DNA of 64,000 bases. It comes from Capnocytophaga sp. oral taxon 878. GTDB taxonomy: Bacteria; Bacteroidota; Bacteroidia; Flavobacteriales; Flavobacteriaceae. Positions 1-6,742 of this stretch are shown in pieces (position 1 is the stretch's first letter; each line of letters opens with the position of its first letter). Location of the stretch: the NCBI RefSeq assembly GCF_002999135.1, contig NZ_CP027229.1:1570001-1634000 (forward strand), read 5' to 3'. The notes below the pieces were generated by a model. It ran no database searches and was not told the origin of the DNA. It was given only the letters and a program-made list of their open reading frames with translations. Position numbers and translations under genes: made by a program.

Positions 1-45
1 TACATTTTTAGTTTGTTTTTAGTTTTTGATAATGTTTGTAATTTT

Positions 46-88
46 AGCTATAAGCCTTGTTTTAAGCTGTTTTACAAGGCTCATAGCT
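46..88. terminator. Hairpin downstream of PRTRC protein C
   Basis: Two 15-base arms at 46-60 and 74-88 are complementary except for one mismatch, with a 13-base loop. The hairpin lies just past the stop codon of the protein C gene. The T-run after the stem is weak on both strands, so it may be an attenuator or mRNA-stabilising stem rather than a full terminator. Confidence 0.45.
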
Positions 89-105
89 TTAGAATTAGTA
101 GAGAT

Positions 106-324
106 TTAGCCTTTTGTACCCATTGTGATTTGTAGGGGATAGACAACGCTGTCTCCCTCTACATAAGGTGTGCCTGCTTTGGCATTGGTGAGCAGGGGGT
201 AATGGGTGCTGTAAAAATTCTTGACTTGCTCTACTGACCACGATGGATTAGGGTCGGCAAGGTGAATAGTTTGTCGGTTTTCTTCAAAGACAAACATTCT
301 TTTCAGTTGGGTAGCTATGAGCAT
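106..324 (-). CDS. PRTRC system protein C
   Basis: This 72-residue protein matches the PRTRC protein C family from end to end by inspection: an N-terminal L-K-R-x-F segment, the central DPNPSWS motif (residues 25-31), a YP pair in the helix that follows, and the ending GTKG. PRTRC (ParB-related, ThiF-related cassette) genes travel together on plasmids and integrative elements; the role of the cassette is not established. It lies 27 bp after the protein E gene, in the order usual for the cassette, with the remaining members expected further left. Start is ATG at 324. Confidence 0.88.
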   Translation of the reverse strand: MLIATQLKRMFVFEENRQTIHLADPNPSWSVEQVKNFYSTHYPLLTNAKAGTPYVEGDSVVYPLQITMGTKG

Positions 325-351
325 AACAATACTTTTTTTAGGGGTTAATAC

Positions 352-849
352 TTATTCTTCAAACAAGGTAGGGGCAAAGTGTGTGGATAGTTCTGACCTT
401 TTTTTGCGGATTTTATCGGCATAGTTAGGGAACTCATCGGGAGGAGGTAGTTTTGACCACGCTTCTCGGTACTTGCCCTGCGCTTCTAAATCAGCTACTT
501 TTTTCATAGCCTCATCGTATTTCTTTTGTTGTTTCTCGGCTTTTTCTTTCTCCATAGCTGATTGCCTTTGGGCTTGCTTTTGCGCCTCGATGTACTGCTC
601 CATATTCACAAACAGAGAGGAGGTTTCTTCTAAGGGTTGGGTGATGCTTTGAAAAAAGCCTGCATCTAATTCTTCGGCAGTGCCTCTAAGTACTAAGGGA
701 GGCAAAAGGTGCTTGGCAGGGTCTGAACATTGTTCATTCTCAAGCAATACCGATACAACAAGCTGGCTATTTGCTTCTTGGGTTATGACTAAATGCAGTT
801 TGCCTTGTATGGCTAACTGAGCAATTTGATTGAAAAAATGGGTTTCCAT
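352..849 (-). CDS. PRTRC system protein E
   Basis: A 165-residue protein with the layout of PRTRC protein E: an N-terminal domain (about 1-85) containing the PPLVLRGTAEELD stretch and FFQSI, a charged coiled-coil-like helix (about 86-125, rich in K, E and Q), then a C-terminal YREAWSKLPPP segment (residues 132-142). It is the upstream neighbour of protein C, which supports the call. No enzymatic motif is visible. The family is known only as part of the cassette, so the function is unknown. Likely cotranscribed with the small genes above it, although a 50-bp gap separates it from the preceding gene. Confidence 0.85.
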   Translation of the reverse strand: METHFFNQIAQLAIQGKLHLVITQEANSQLVVSVLLENEQCSDPAKHLLPPLVLRGTAEELDAGFFQSITQPLEETSSLFVNMEQYIEAQKQAQRQSAMEKEKAEKQQKKYDEAMKKVADLEAQGKYREAWSKLPPPDEFPNYADKIRKKRSELSTHFAPTLFEE

Positions 850-898
850 TGGATACTTCGTTTTTAAATTGATACTTCTGTTTTTATATTCTTATCTT

Positions 899-1114
899 TT
901 AAGGGGCTTTTTTAATAGTGTTTTCAGTGCGATAACTCACTGTGTAGCCGTTTGCCTTTACGATAGCTTCTAAGGTTTGTCGGGCTTTGAGGGTTGCCTC
1001 TCGGTCTTGGTCGCTAAGGTTCATAAAGTGCAGTGGCTCAAAAGTTCGGATGATTATCCCTATATAGGACAGGGCTTGGGTGTCGGTTGTTAGGGGTTGT
1101 TTGAGTGGTTTCAT
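899..1114 (-). CDS. Small unknown element protein (71 aa)
   Basis: A 71-residue protein with no motif I recognise. It has a short hydrophobic patch near residues 17-24 and a basic C terminus ending in KKAP. It sits in the same orientation as the SSB and PRTRC genes with a 19-bp gap to its upstream neighbour, so it is probably part of the same transcript. Evidence for coding is its place in a tightly packed co-oriented series and the lack of a better frame. Confidence 0.6.
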   Translation of the reverse strand: MKPLKQPLTTDTQALSYIGIIIRTFEPLHFMNLSDQDREATLKARQTLEAIVKANGYTVSYRTENTIKKAP

Positions 1115-1133
1115 TGAGATACTCTTTTTTAGG

Positions 1134-1367
1134 TTAAACTACTTCTTGGGGTTCTATCTCAAACTCAATGCTTCTTTTGCTACATTGGGTTTGGTCGTAC
1201 CATTGCAAGTTGGTTAGGTCGTCTTGGGTAAAGGGTAGCTTGTACCGCTTGCAATAGGCTTTTATCACTTCGATTGCTTTGTACTTGCTTGTGCATACTT
1301 GCATAAGGACACGGCTACTCATATAGTGCCAGCTATCGGTTTTATAGACTAAGTAAACGCTTTCCAT
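1134..1367 (-). CDS. Small unknown element protein (77 aa)
   Basis: A 77-residue protein of mixed polarity, with aromatic residues clustered at the N terminus (YLVYKTDSWHYMS) and an acidic C terminus (EFEIEPQE). No domain is recognised. It begins 6 bp after the stop of the upstream gene in the same direction, which suggests translational coupling within the accessory operon. Possible roles such as an anti-restriction or regulatory protein would be guesses. Confidence 0.6.
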   Translation of the reverse strand: MESVYLVYKTDSWHYMSSRVLMQVCTSKYKAIEVIKAYCKRYKLPFTQDDLTNLQWYDQTQCSKRSIEFEIEPQEVV

Positions 1368-1373
1368 AGGCTG

Positions 1374-1580
1374 TTAGGTTTTATTAAGGGTTGAGTTTTG
1401 GGCTTCTTTGAGTTGCTTTAGTTTAATATATAAGTCCTGCCAATAGGCTTTTAGCCTCTTGTCTAACGCCTTGTGGGTGTTGTCAGTATGCTTATACCCT
1501 CTAAAGCTATCGGCTTGCGCTAAGGCTTTATCAAGGTCGGTTACCTCTATAGGTACGCCATTGAGGTCTGTTATTATCAT
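1374..1580 (-). CDS. Small unknown element protein (68 aa)
   Basis: A 68-residue, charged, probably helical protein. The start codon overlaps the end of the upstream 148-residue gene by four bases (1577-1580), a sign of translational coupling. The N terminus (MIITDLNGVPIEVTDLDKAL) resembles short DNA-element proteins of Bacteroidota but I cannot assign a family. It has no transmembrane or signal segment. Confidence 0.62.
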   Translation of the reverse strand: MIITDLNGVPIEVTDLDKALAQADSFRGYKHTDNTHKALDKRLKAYWQDLYIKLKQLKEAQNSTLNKT

Positions 1581-2023
1581 TTTTCAAAGGTTTTAAAAAG
1601 TTCATCAAAACGAATGTCGTCCGTCCAATACTCATCGGAGGAGTATTTTCCATAGGCTTTTATATAGAAATCATCGTATCGGGTAAATACGCTTCGGTAA
1701 ATATCCAAACGGCTTTCAGGCGTATTGAAAGAGGCTAATTCCTCCTCAGTGAGTTCCACAAAAGCCCAAGTACGTTCTTCCAAAAAGGATAAATCGGGCT
1801 GTTCCTCATCGCTGAGGGTATAAAAGTCGGTTCTTGCCTCATAGAAACTAAGGTTTACAAAATCGGGGTCGCTCTTTAGGGTAGATACTTGTTGGGCTAC
1901 ATTTTTCACTTTCTCAAGCCATTGCTTGGTAAGGCTGATAAGGGCAAAGTCGCAACTATCCCAATCGCTATTGGTATAGGCACGCACCAATAGGTGTGTT
2001 GTAGGTGTTTTGCTGATATTCAT
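1577..2023 (-). CDS. Unknown element protein (148 aa)
   Basis: A 148-residue acidic, aromatic-rich protein (many Y, F, W and D residues, for example YDDFYIKAYGKY), predicted soluble. No family is recognised. It lies 29 bp below the ssb gene and overlaps the next gene by 4 bp, so it belongs to the SSB-to-PRTRC operon. The highly acidic character would fit a DNA-mimic or anti-defence protein carried by a mobile element, but this is inference only. Confidence 0.65.
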   Translation of the reverse strand: MNISKTPTTHLLVRAYTNSDWDSCDFALISLTKQWLEKVKNVAQQVSTLKSDPDFVNLSFYEARTDFYTLSDEEQPDLSFLEERTWAFVELTEEELASFNTPESRLDIYRSVFTRYDDFYIKAYGKYSSDEYWTDDIRFDELFKTFEK

Positions 2024-2052
2024 TTTCTGTTCAATTTTAAAGGGTTATACAT

Positions 2053-2487
2053 TTAGAAAGGCAAATCGTCCTCGTCTTCCTCTGCGACTTGCCCTGCTGT
2101 GACTTGGGGCTTTGGCAAAGGTCTTATGGCATTTGTGTTATTTGTCTCACTTGCAGAGGTATTAGGTGTTACTTCTGCTTTCTTGCTAAAGTGGAATTTG
2201 ATTTTGGAGGTGTGAAAGTTCAAGCCTGCTTGAGGCTCTCCCTCACGATTGAGCCACGCTCTTGCCGATACTCGTCCTTCCAATTCAACCAATGTGCCTT
2301 TGGTAAGGTACGGAGCAACTCCCGTACTGAGCCAATAAGAACAGTCAAAAAAGGAGGTCTGTTGTACGTTTTCACCTGCTTTGTTTCGGTAGTTGTCGTT
2401 CACTGCTACAGAGAAATTAACTACTTGTTTGCCATTTGATAGGGTTTGCACTTGTGCATTTTCGGTAAGTCTTCCTACGATATTCAT
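2053..2487 (-). CDS. ssb: Single-stranded DNA-binding protein
   Basis: A 144-residue SSB. Residues 1-105 form the OB-fold, beginning MNIVGRLTENAQV, with the conserved VNFSVAV strand and an FFDCSYW segment. A low-complexity linker follows, and the protein ends in an acidic tail DEDDLPF, the tip that recruits replication and repair partners in this family. Being inside the element, it is the element's own copy rather than the chromosomal ssb and probably coats transferred single-stranded DNA during conjugation. Start ATG at 2487, 25 bp after the upstream gene. Confidence 0.93.
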   Translation of the reverse strand: MNIVGRLTENAQVQTLSNGKQVVNFSVAVNDNYRNKAGENVQQTSFFDCSYWLSTGVAPYLTKGTLVELEGRVSARAWLNREGEPQAGLNFHTSKIKFHFSKKAEVTPNTSASETNNTNAIRPLPKPQVTAGQVAEEDEDDLPF

Positions 2488-2512
2488 AAACGTTCTATTT
2501 GTTATTAGGTTA

Positions 2513-2848
2513 CTAAATTTCTACTATTTGGTCTATGCGCCCATAAAGATAGGCACGGAGGCTGGTGCGGTCGATAGCATAGTATTCATACCAAGTATTA
2601 TACTGCTTTACAATGAACTTTTTCAGTATATCGGAAAAATCAAATCGGTAGCCCAATAAGGGGATAGCATTCCTAAAAAAGCAGTTACTATTGACCGCTT
2701 GAGTAATCCAATTTTTCTCTGTTCGGGTGAGTTTCTCACCGCTATTGAGTTTTACACGGAGCTGATAGACTTGGCAGTCTTTCAGATGTTCTAAGGGGCT
2801 TATTTCGTGAGACACGAATTTAGTTGCGATACAGGGTTCTTTTTTCAT
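2513..2848 (-). CDS. Unknown element protein (111 aa)
   Basis: A 111-residue protein, first gene of the leftward accessory operon. A basic middle part contains KLNSGEKLTRTEKNWITQAV, which resembles a helix-rich segment seen in element-borne proteins of Bacteroidota next to ssb, but I cannot name the family. The C terminus is rich in tyrosine and arginine. The long upstream gap (2849-3438) presumably holds its promoter. Confidence 0.65.
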   Translation of the reverse strand: MKKEPCIATKFVSHEISPLEHLKDCQVYQLRVKLNSGEKLTRTEKNWITQAVNSNCFFRNAIPLLGYRFDFSDILKKFIVKQYNTWYEYYAIDRTSLRAYLYGRIDQIVEI

Positions 2849-3089
2849 CTTGTTGCATTTTAGGAGTTTTATACGGCTTTACGGCTTGTTTGGACACGAT
2901 ACGCACGATTTTCGGCTTTTAGGTTGTCTTTTTGAAATTTTTTATTCGACAATGGGAGGAAAAGCGGTATTCGTTTCAAAAAACAATCTGTAAGAAGCGG
3001 CATTTTTCTCATATTTGACATTTTTTTTATTCGCTTAAAGGTCGGAATGAGCTGGTTTCGTTTCGAGTGCCATAAAAGGTCTGTGTTTA

Positions 3090-3187
3090 GCTTCTGCAAG
3101 GTTTTTCAAAAAAATACTACCCGCAGGACAACGGACAAGGGCTGGAGATTTTTTTGAAAACCCATCGGGCTTGACCTTGCAAGAAGC
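3090..3187. repeat. Interrupted inverted repeat between integrase and accessory operon
   Basis: Left arm 3090-3115 (GCTTCTGCAAGG, then TTTTTCAAAAAAAT) is matched in inverse order by 3148-3160 (ATTTTTTTGAAAA) and 3173-3187 (GACCTTGCAAGAAGC). A 12-base insertion (3161-3172) interrupts the right arm. The spacer between the arms, 3116-3147, is GC-richer than its surroundings. Such a structure in the leader of an element operon could be an attenuator, an oriT-like hairpin or a protein-binding site; the sequence alone does not decide. It overlaps the end of a doubtful 76-residue reading frame that I do not accept as a gene. Confidence 0.6.
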
Positions 3188-3203
3188 GTTAATAACACAG
3201 AAA

Positions 3204-3211
3204 TACCTTTG
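3204..3211 (+). promoter_or_regulatory. Orphan rightward -7 element TACCTTTG
   Basis: TACCTTTG fits the Bacteroidota -7 consensus TAnnTTTG exactly, with TTG triplets upstream at 3171 and 3177. No rightward gene follows: the next feature is the integrase on the other strand. The hairpin at 3370-3413 also has T-rich sequence downstream on this strand, so a roughly 200-nt noncoding or antisense RNA is possible. Confidence 0.4.
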
Positions 3212-3363
3212 CACTCGAACAACGAACCGCCATTACGTGCCTTAAGTGTTTAAAACAGGGAAAATAGGTAAGTCTTAATGACGTATTTCTATTTGTGACA
3301 AACGAATACCCTTTTCCTTATTTGTTGAAGTCTTTTTCTCTTCTAATGGCTTTCTGTAAGGCA

Positions 3364-3413
3364 ACAAAAAAATCCATCGACACATCTCTTTTTGAAATGT
3401 TATCAATGGATTT
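3364..3413 (-). terminator. Terminator of the integrase gene
   Basis: Read on the minus strand, AAATCCAT... (3413 down to 3399) pairs with ...GATGGATTT (3384 down to 3370), allowing G-U pairs, and is followed by seven T residues (plus-strand A-run 3366-3372). It lies 25 bp beyond the integrase stop codon. Confidence 0.8.
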
Positions 3414-3438
3414 CTAATTTTTAAAAGACACTGAGAAG

Positions 3439-4674
3439 TTATCCTATCTTTAAGTTTTTTAATCGTTCGGCAGCAATTTCCATATCCTTGCTAATTTTCT
3501 CATTGGTGATTTTAGCATAAATCTGGGTGGTTTTGATATTCTTATGTCCCATCATCTTGCTAACGCTTTCCAAGGGAACCCCTTCTGTTAAGAACAGAGT
3601 ACCAAAGGTATGGCGTGCCCAGTGAAATGAAATGGGTTTTTCACGAATGATGTTACAATCTTTCATCATCTTTTTGATCAGGAGGTTGCAATTAGCATTG
3701 GAGGGCGTAGGAAACAGTGCCTCTGTACGAGTCGTACCCTCATATTTTTCAATAATTTTCTCGGCTATATCCAATAGGCGTACATTACAGGGTACATCAG
3801 ATTTCTGACGGCGTTTGATAAGCCATTTGTTGCCGTCAAAGAACGATTGTAAGTGACTTTTTTTGAGCTGCTTGATGTCAATATACGAAAAACCTGTAAA
3901 GCAACTAAAAACAAATAGGTCTCGTACTAATTCAGCAGAAGCACTCTTAGGGTGATATTGCAGAAGAGCTTCTACTTCCTCTCTAAGCAAATAACCTCTG
4001 TCTTTCTCCTCCATAGAACTTATATAATTCTTAAAAGGATTGCGATAGATAATTCCTTTGTCTATCGCTATTTCTACCATTTTACAAAGGGGCATCATAT
4101 AAACCCATATTGTGTTGTGAGTAAGACTTTTATTAACTCTAAGATAGAAGTCGAACTCATTGATAAAGACTTCTGTAAGCTCTTTGAAAGAAATATCACT
4201 TCTGCGGTATTTGTACTGGATAAATTCGCTCAAATGAGTATATACATTCTCATATTTGTTGAGCGTACTATAACTTCTAACACCTTTTTCTACCATCAAA
4301 ACAAAGTCCTCTTTGAACTTCTCATAGACTTTTAGCAAGGAATCTTCCATTACTCCTATGCCTAGGAAAGCAGCTTTTAGCTTCTGAGCAGTAACCACTC
4401 CCTCGTACTTCATCAGTTCCTCATAATGAGTAACCATACGTGAGCGAATCTCTTCCAGCTTGCGATTAAGTTGGGTAGCTTCTTCTGTTTTACCTGTTAC
4501 CCTTCCGTACTTCAAATCCCATTTCTGCGGAAGGATTTCAAGTTTGGTACTAAACTGAGCTACCTGATTGTCAATGGTAATACGCCCCATAATAGCAACC
4601 TTACCGTTCTTCTTTGGGGCATTCTTTTTAAGGTAAAACAATACCTTAAAGGTTGAGCGTTTTACTTTTTTCAT
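3439..4674 (-). CDS. int: CTnDOT-type tyrosine site-specific integrase
   Basis: A 411-residue tyrosine recombinase that inserts and excises the element. It has an N-terminal arm-binding domain (about 1-105), a SAM-like core-binding domain (about 110-215) and a catalytic domain (about 228-411). Visible catalytic residues are Lys291, the box HWAR (His351, Arg354), His377 in GHKN and nucleophile Tyr386. The first catalytic arginine is absent: the motif reads TGFSYID with Ser263 in its place, as is known for IntDOT, whose length is also 411. It is transcribed from its own promoter (4694-4724) and ends at a terminator (3364-3413). It defines the end of the integrated element. Confidence 0.95.
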   Translation of the reverse strand: MKKVKRSTFKVLFYLKKNAPKKNGKVAIMGRITIDNQVAQFSTKLEILPQKWDLKYGRVTGKTEEATQLNRKLEEIRSRMVTHYEELMKYEGVVTAQKLKAAFLGIGVMEDSLLKVYEKFKEDFVLMVEKGVRSYSTLNKYENVYTHLSEFIQYKYRRSDISFKELTEVFINEFDFYLRVNKSLTHNTIWVYMMPLCKMVEIAIDKGIIYRNPFKNYISSMEEKDRGYLLREEVEALLQYHPKSASAELVRDLFVFSCFTGFSYIDIKQLKKSHLQSFFDGNKWLIKRRQKSDVPCNVRLLDIAEKIIEKYEGTTRTEALFPTPSNANCNLLIKKMMKDCNIIREKPISFHWARHTFGTLFLTEGVPLESVSKMMGHKNIKTTQIYAKITNEKISKDMEIAAERLKNLKIG

Positions 4675-4693
4675 ACTCTAATTTTTTAATTTG

Positions 4694-4724
4694 CGAAAGT
4701 ACTTTTTATCAAGTTACTGTACAA
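4694..4724 (-). promoter_or_regulatory. Promoter of the integrase gene
   Basis: On the minus strand TTG (4724-4722) is followed after 20 bases by TACTTTCG (4701-4694), one base off the TAnnTTTG consensus, 19 bp before the integrase ATG. The near-consensus box suits a weak or regulated integrase promoter. Confidence 0.6.
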
Positions 4725-4909
4725 TATGAAAAAAGGTGTAAAACACTGAAATATAACCTATTAATAAAAATTATTTTTCAAGGTATTAGGTAACGATTTA
4801 GAAACCTAATTTTGAAAAAGCCTGTCCAAATCATCTAAGACTCTGTCTTCTCTTATCTTCCTATCAAAAAAATAATCCTCTTTGTATGAGCTAATTATAT
4901 TATTTTTTT

Positions 4910-4919
4910 GTAGTTTTGC
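4910..4919 (+). other. Candidate attachment-site core at the element-chromosome junction
   Basis: GTAGTTTTGC matches the 10-bp core GTANNTTTGC that CTnDOT-family integrases recombine. It lies between the integrase start (4674) and the end of panC (4971), where the junction is expected. The same letters also look like a rightward promoter box, but no rightward gene follows. Chromosomal promoters in this window often match the same pattern, so the match alone is not proof. The second copy would be outside the window. Confidence 0.45.
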
Positions 4920-4970
4920 ATTTTAAATTCTATTTTTTATAAAAGTAGTTGAAATTTTGCTTTATCTTCG

Positions 4971-5813
4971 TTACATACTCATATTGTCTATAAGTCTCAC
5001 CCCTTCAGCGTGTACCACAATAAAAGCACGATAGTTCTTCCCACCTTCTTTCTTAGTAATATGCTGTAAGGTATCAGCATCAGTAATCGTAAAATATTCC
5101 AAACTAAAATCACTTTCTTTGGCAAAAACCTCTTTTACCCACGCTTCAACCTCAGTAGGAGTATGAGTCGCAAAGCGCTCTTTAGCAGCCATAAGCGTAC
5201 GATAGATAAAAGTAGCACGCTTTTTCATTTCCTCACTAAGCAAGGCATTGCGTGAGCTTAGGGCTAAGCCCTCTTCATTGCGTACTATTGCACACGGAAC
5301 TATAGTTACTGGCAAACCTTTTTGCTCTACCATTTTCTTTATTATAAGCAGCTGTTGGTAGTCTTTTTCACCAAAATAAGCACGGTCAGGAAGTACTATT
5401 TCAAAAAGCTTGTTCACTATAGTACCCACACCATCAAAATGACCAGGACGAGAAGAACCTTCCATCTCCTTATCCAATTGCCCAAAATCAAAAGATTCCG
5501 AAGATACATCAGAGCCATAAATATCAGCCACTGTAGGAGCAAATATAAGCAGGTCAGGAGCTACAGTAGCCAGTAGCGCTGCATCAGCTTCAAGGGTCCT
5601 AGGGTATCGCTCCAAGTCAGTCGGATTATTGAACTGAGTAGGGTTCACAAAAATACTTACAACAGTAATATCATTCTCTTCTTTCGCTTTTTTTACAAGA
5701 GATAAATGCCCGTTGTGCAAGGCGCCCATAGTAGGTACTAAACCTATTGTTTTTCCCTGATTTTTAAGTGATTGCAGTGTGTTATGGAGCACATTTTGTT
5801 CAGTATAAATCAT
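4971..5813 (-). CDS. panC: Pantothenate synthetase
   Basis: A 280-residue enzyme that joins pantoate and beta-alanine with ATP to make pantothenate, the coenzyme A precursor. Family signatures include VPTMGALHNGHLSLV (residues 22-36, with the HxGH ATP motif), FVNPTQF (55-61), ERYPRT (67-72) and the FGEKDYQQ segment followed by the SSRN motif. Length is normal. It is divergent from the starch-synthase-like gene, with promoters for both in the 110-bp gap. Its partner gene panB is in the same window (35253-36071) but in a separate transcription unit; coaBC at 10630 acts later in the pathway. Confidence 0.97.
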   Translation of the reverse strand: MIYTEQNVLHNTLQSLKNQGKTIGLVPTMGALHNGHLSLVKKAKEENDITVVSIFVNPTQFNNPTDLERYPRTLEADAALLATVAPDLLIFAPTVADIYGSDVSSESFDFGQLDKEMEGSSRPGHFDGVGTIVNKLFEIVLPDRAYFGEKDYQQLLIIKKMVEQKGLPVTIVPCAIVRNEEGLALSSRNALLSEEMKKRATFIYRTLMAAKERFATHTPTEVEAWVKEVFAKESDFSLEYFTITDADTLQHITKKEGGKNYRAFIVVHAEGVRLIDNMSM

Positions 5814-5835
5814 TGTTTTAAAATCTTTTTGGGTG

Positions 5836-5843
5836 CAAACTTA
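5836..5843 (-). promoter_or_regulatory. Promoter -7 box of panC
   Basis: TAAGTTTG on the minus strand (5843 down to 5836) fits TAnnTTTG and lies 22 bp before the panC start codon. No clear -33 TTG is seen at the usual spacing. Confidence 0.55.
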
Positions 5844-5850
5844 TAAATAA

Positions 5851-5884
5851 TTTGTGGATATGTGCATATTTTTTTGTACTTTTG
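5851..5884 (+). promoter_or_regulatory. Promoter of the starch-synthase-like gene
   Basis: TTTG at 5851-5854 and TACTTTTG at 5877-5884 are separated by 22 bases, giving a 39-base leader before ATG 5924. This placement also rejects the upstream TTG start at 5852. Confidence 0.65.
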
Positions 5885-5923
5885 TCCCTTCTAAGGAGCT
5901 ATATTAAAAATAAAATACTTTTT

Positions 5924-6742
5924 ATGAAGGATAAAAAAGTACTCTATGTATCGTCAGAAGTGTTGCCTTACTCGCCTTATAGCGAGTTAGCGAGTATGTC
6001 GTTTGAAGCGCCAAGGATGGTGAATGCCAACGGAGGGCAAATACGAATTTTTATGCCTAAATTTGGCAACATTAATGAACGTCGGCATCAGCTACACGAA
6101 GTCATTAGGCTTTCAGGTATCAATATTGTTATTAACGATATTGATGTCCCACTGATTATCAAGGTAGCTTCTATTCCTAAAGAACGAATTCAGGTATATT
6201 TTATTGATAATGATGAATATTTTGATCGCACCGGCACACTATTTGATGAGGAAAATAATATGTATGCCGATAATGACGAACGTTGCATATTTTTCGCTAA
6301 AGGAATTGTCGAAACAGTAAAAAAACTGAATTGGTTACCCGATATCATTCATATACACGGTTGGGTATCAACCCTTTTGCCTTTGTACCTACGCACTTAT
6401 TACAAGGACGAACCTATTTTTTCAGAAAGTAAAATTATCACATCAGTAACCGATACTGATTATGAAGGAACTCTAAATAGTGCACTTATTAACAAAGTAG
6501 CTTTTGATGGTATGAGCAAAAAAACAATTGAACCACTCAAAAACCCCACATATTACAACCTAATGCGAATGTCTATCAAGCATTCCGATGGTGTGATTGT
6601 AGTCAGCAATCCTGAAAATATGCCTGCAGACTTTGTTACCTACCTTAAAAATTTGCGCAAACCGGTTCTATACAATCCCGATAAGGAGACTTTCCAAAAC
6701 TCTTATCGTGATTTTTATACCAAAATTCTAAATAAAAAATAA
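5924..6742 (+). CDS. Starch/glycogen synthase catalytic-domain-like protein
   Basis: A 272-residue protein resembling only the N-terminal Rossmann half of GT5 glycogen/starch synthases: it starts KKVLYVSSEVLPYSP and contains the acceptor-side segment DIIHIHGWVSTLLPLYL. The C-terminal ADP-glucose-binding half is absent, so it is unlikely to be a complete glycogen synthase. Short versions of this kind occur beside panC in many Bacteroidota. I place the start at ATG 5924; a longer frame from TTG 5852 would overlap the promoter. The stop is joined directly to the DUF4270 gene, implying cotranscription. Confidence 0.8.
   Translation: MKDKKVLYVSSEVLPYSPYSELASMSFEAPRMVNANGGQIRIFMPKFGNINERRHQLHEVIRLSGINIVINDIDVPLIIKVASIPKERIQVYFIDNDEYFDRTGTLFDEENNMYADNDERCIFFAKGIVETVKKLNWLPDIIHIHGWVSTLLPLYLRTYYKDEPIFSESKIITSVTDTDYEGTLNSALINKVAFDGMSKKTIEPLKNPTYYNLMRMSIKHSDGVIVVSNPENMPADFVTYLKNLRKPVLYNPDKETFQNSYRDFYTKILNKK

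Larger units (their letters stand above)
1..4919 (-). mobile_element. End of an integrated PRTRC-type conjugative/mobilisable element
   Basis: All genes here run leftward from a CTnDOT-like integrase (3439-4674): then a small unknown gene, a single-stranded-DNA-binding protein, four small unknown genes and PRTRC proteins E and C. A phage- or plasmid-style integrase at the end of a block of small accessory genes with its own SSB is the usual architecture of Bacteroidota integrative elements. The other end, the relaxase and any transfer genes lie beyond the left edge, so whether it is conjugative, mobilisable or decayed cannot be seen. The right limit is inferred from an att-like core at 4910-4919, just before the housekeeping gene panC. 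Confidence 0.8.

Noticed and set aside
2869..3099. A 76-residue basic frame on the minus strand before the SSB operon
   Set aside because: Composition is unlike its neighbours, the end runs into the inverted repeat at 3090, and no family pattern is seen; it is better explained as the leader or control region.
4675..4970. tRNA gene as the integration site of the element
   Set aside because: No cloverleaf-like sequence or CCA-proximal motif was recognised between the integrase and panC.
5852..5923. Upstream TTG start for the starch-synthase-like gene
   Set aside because: It would place the promoter box 5877-5884 inside the coding region; homologues start at the KKVLYVSSE strand.
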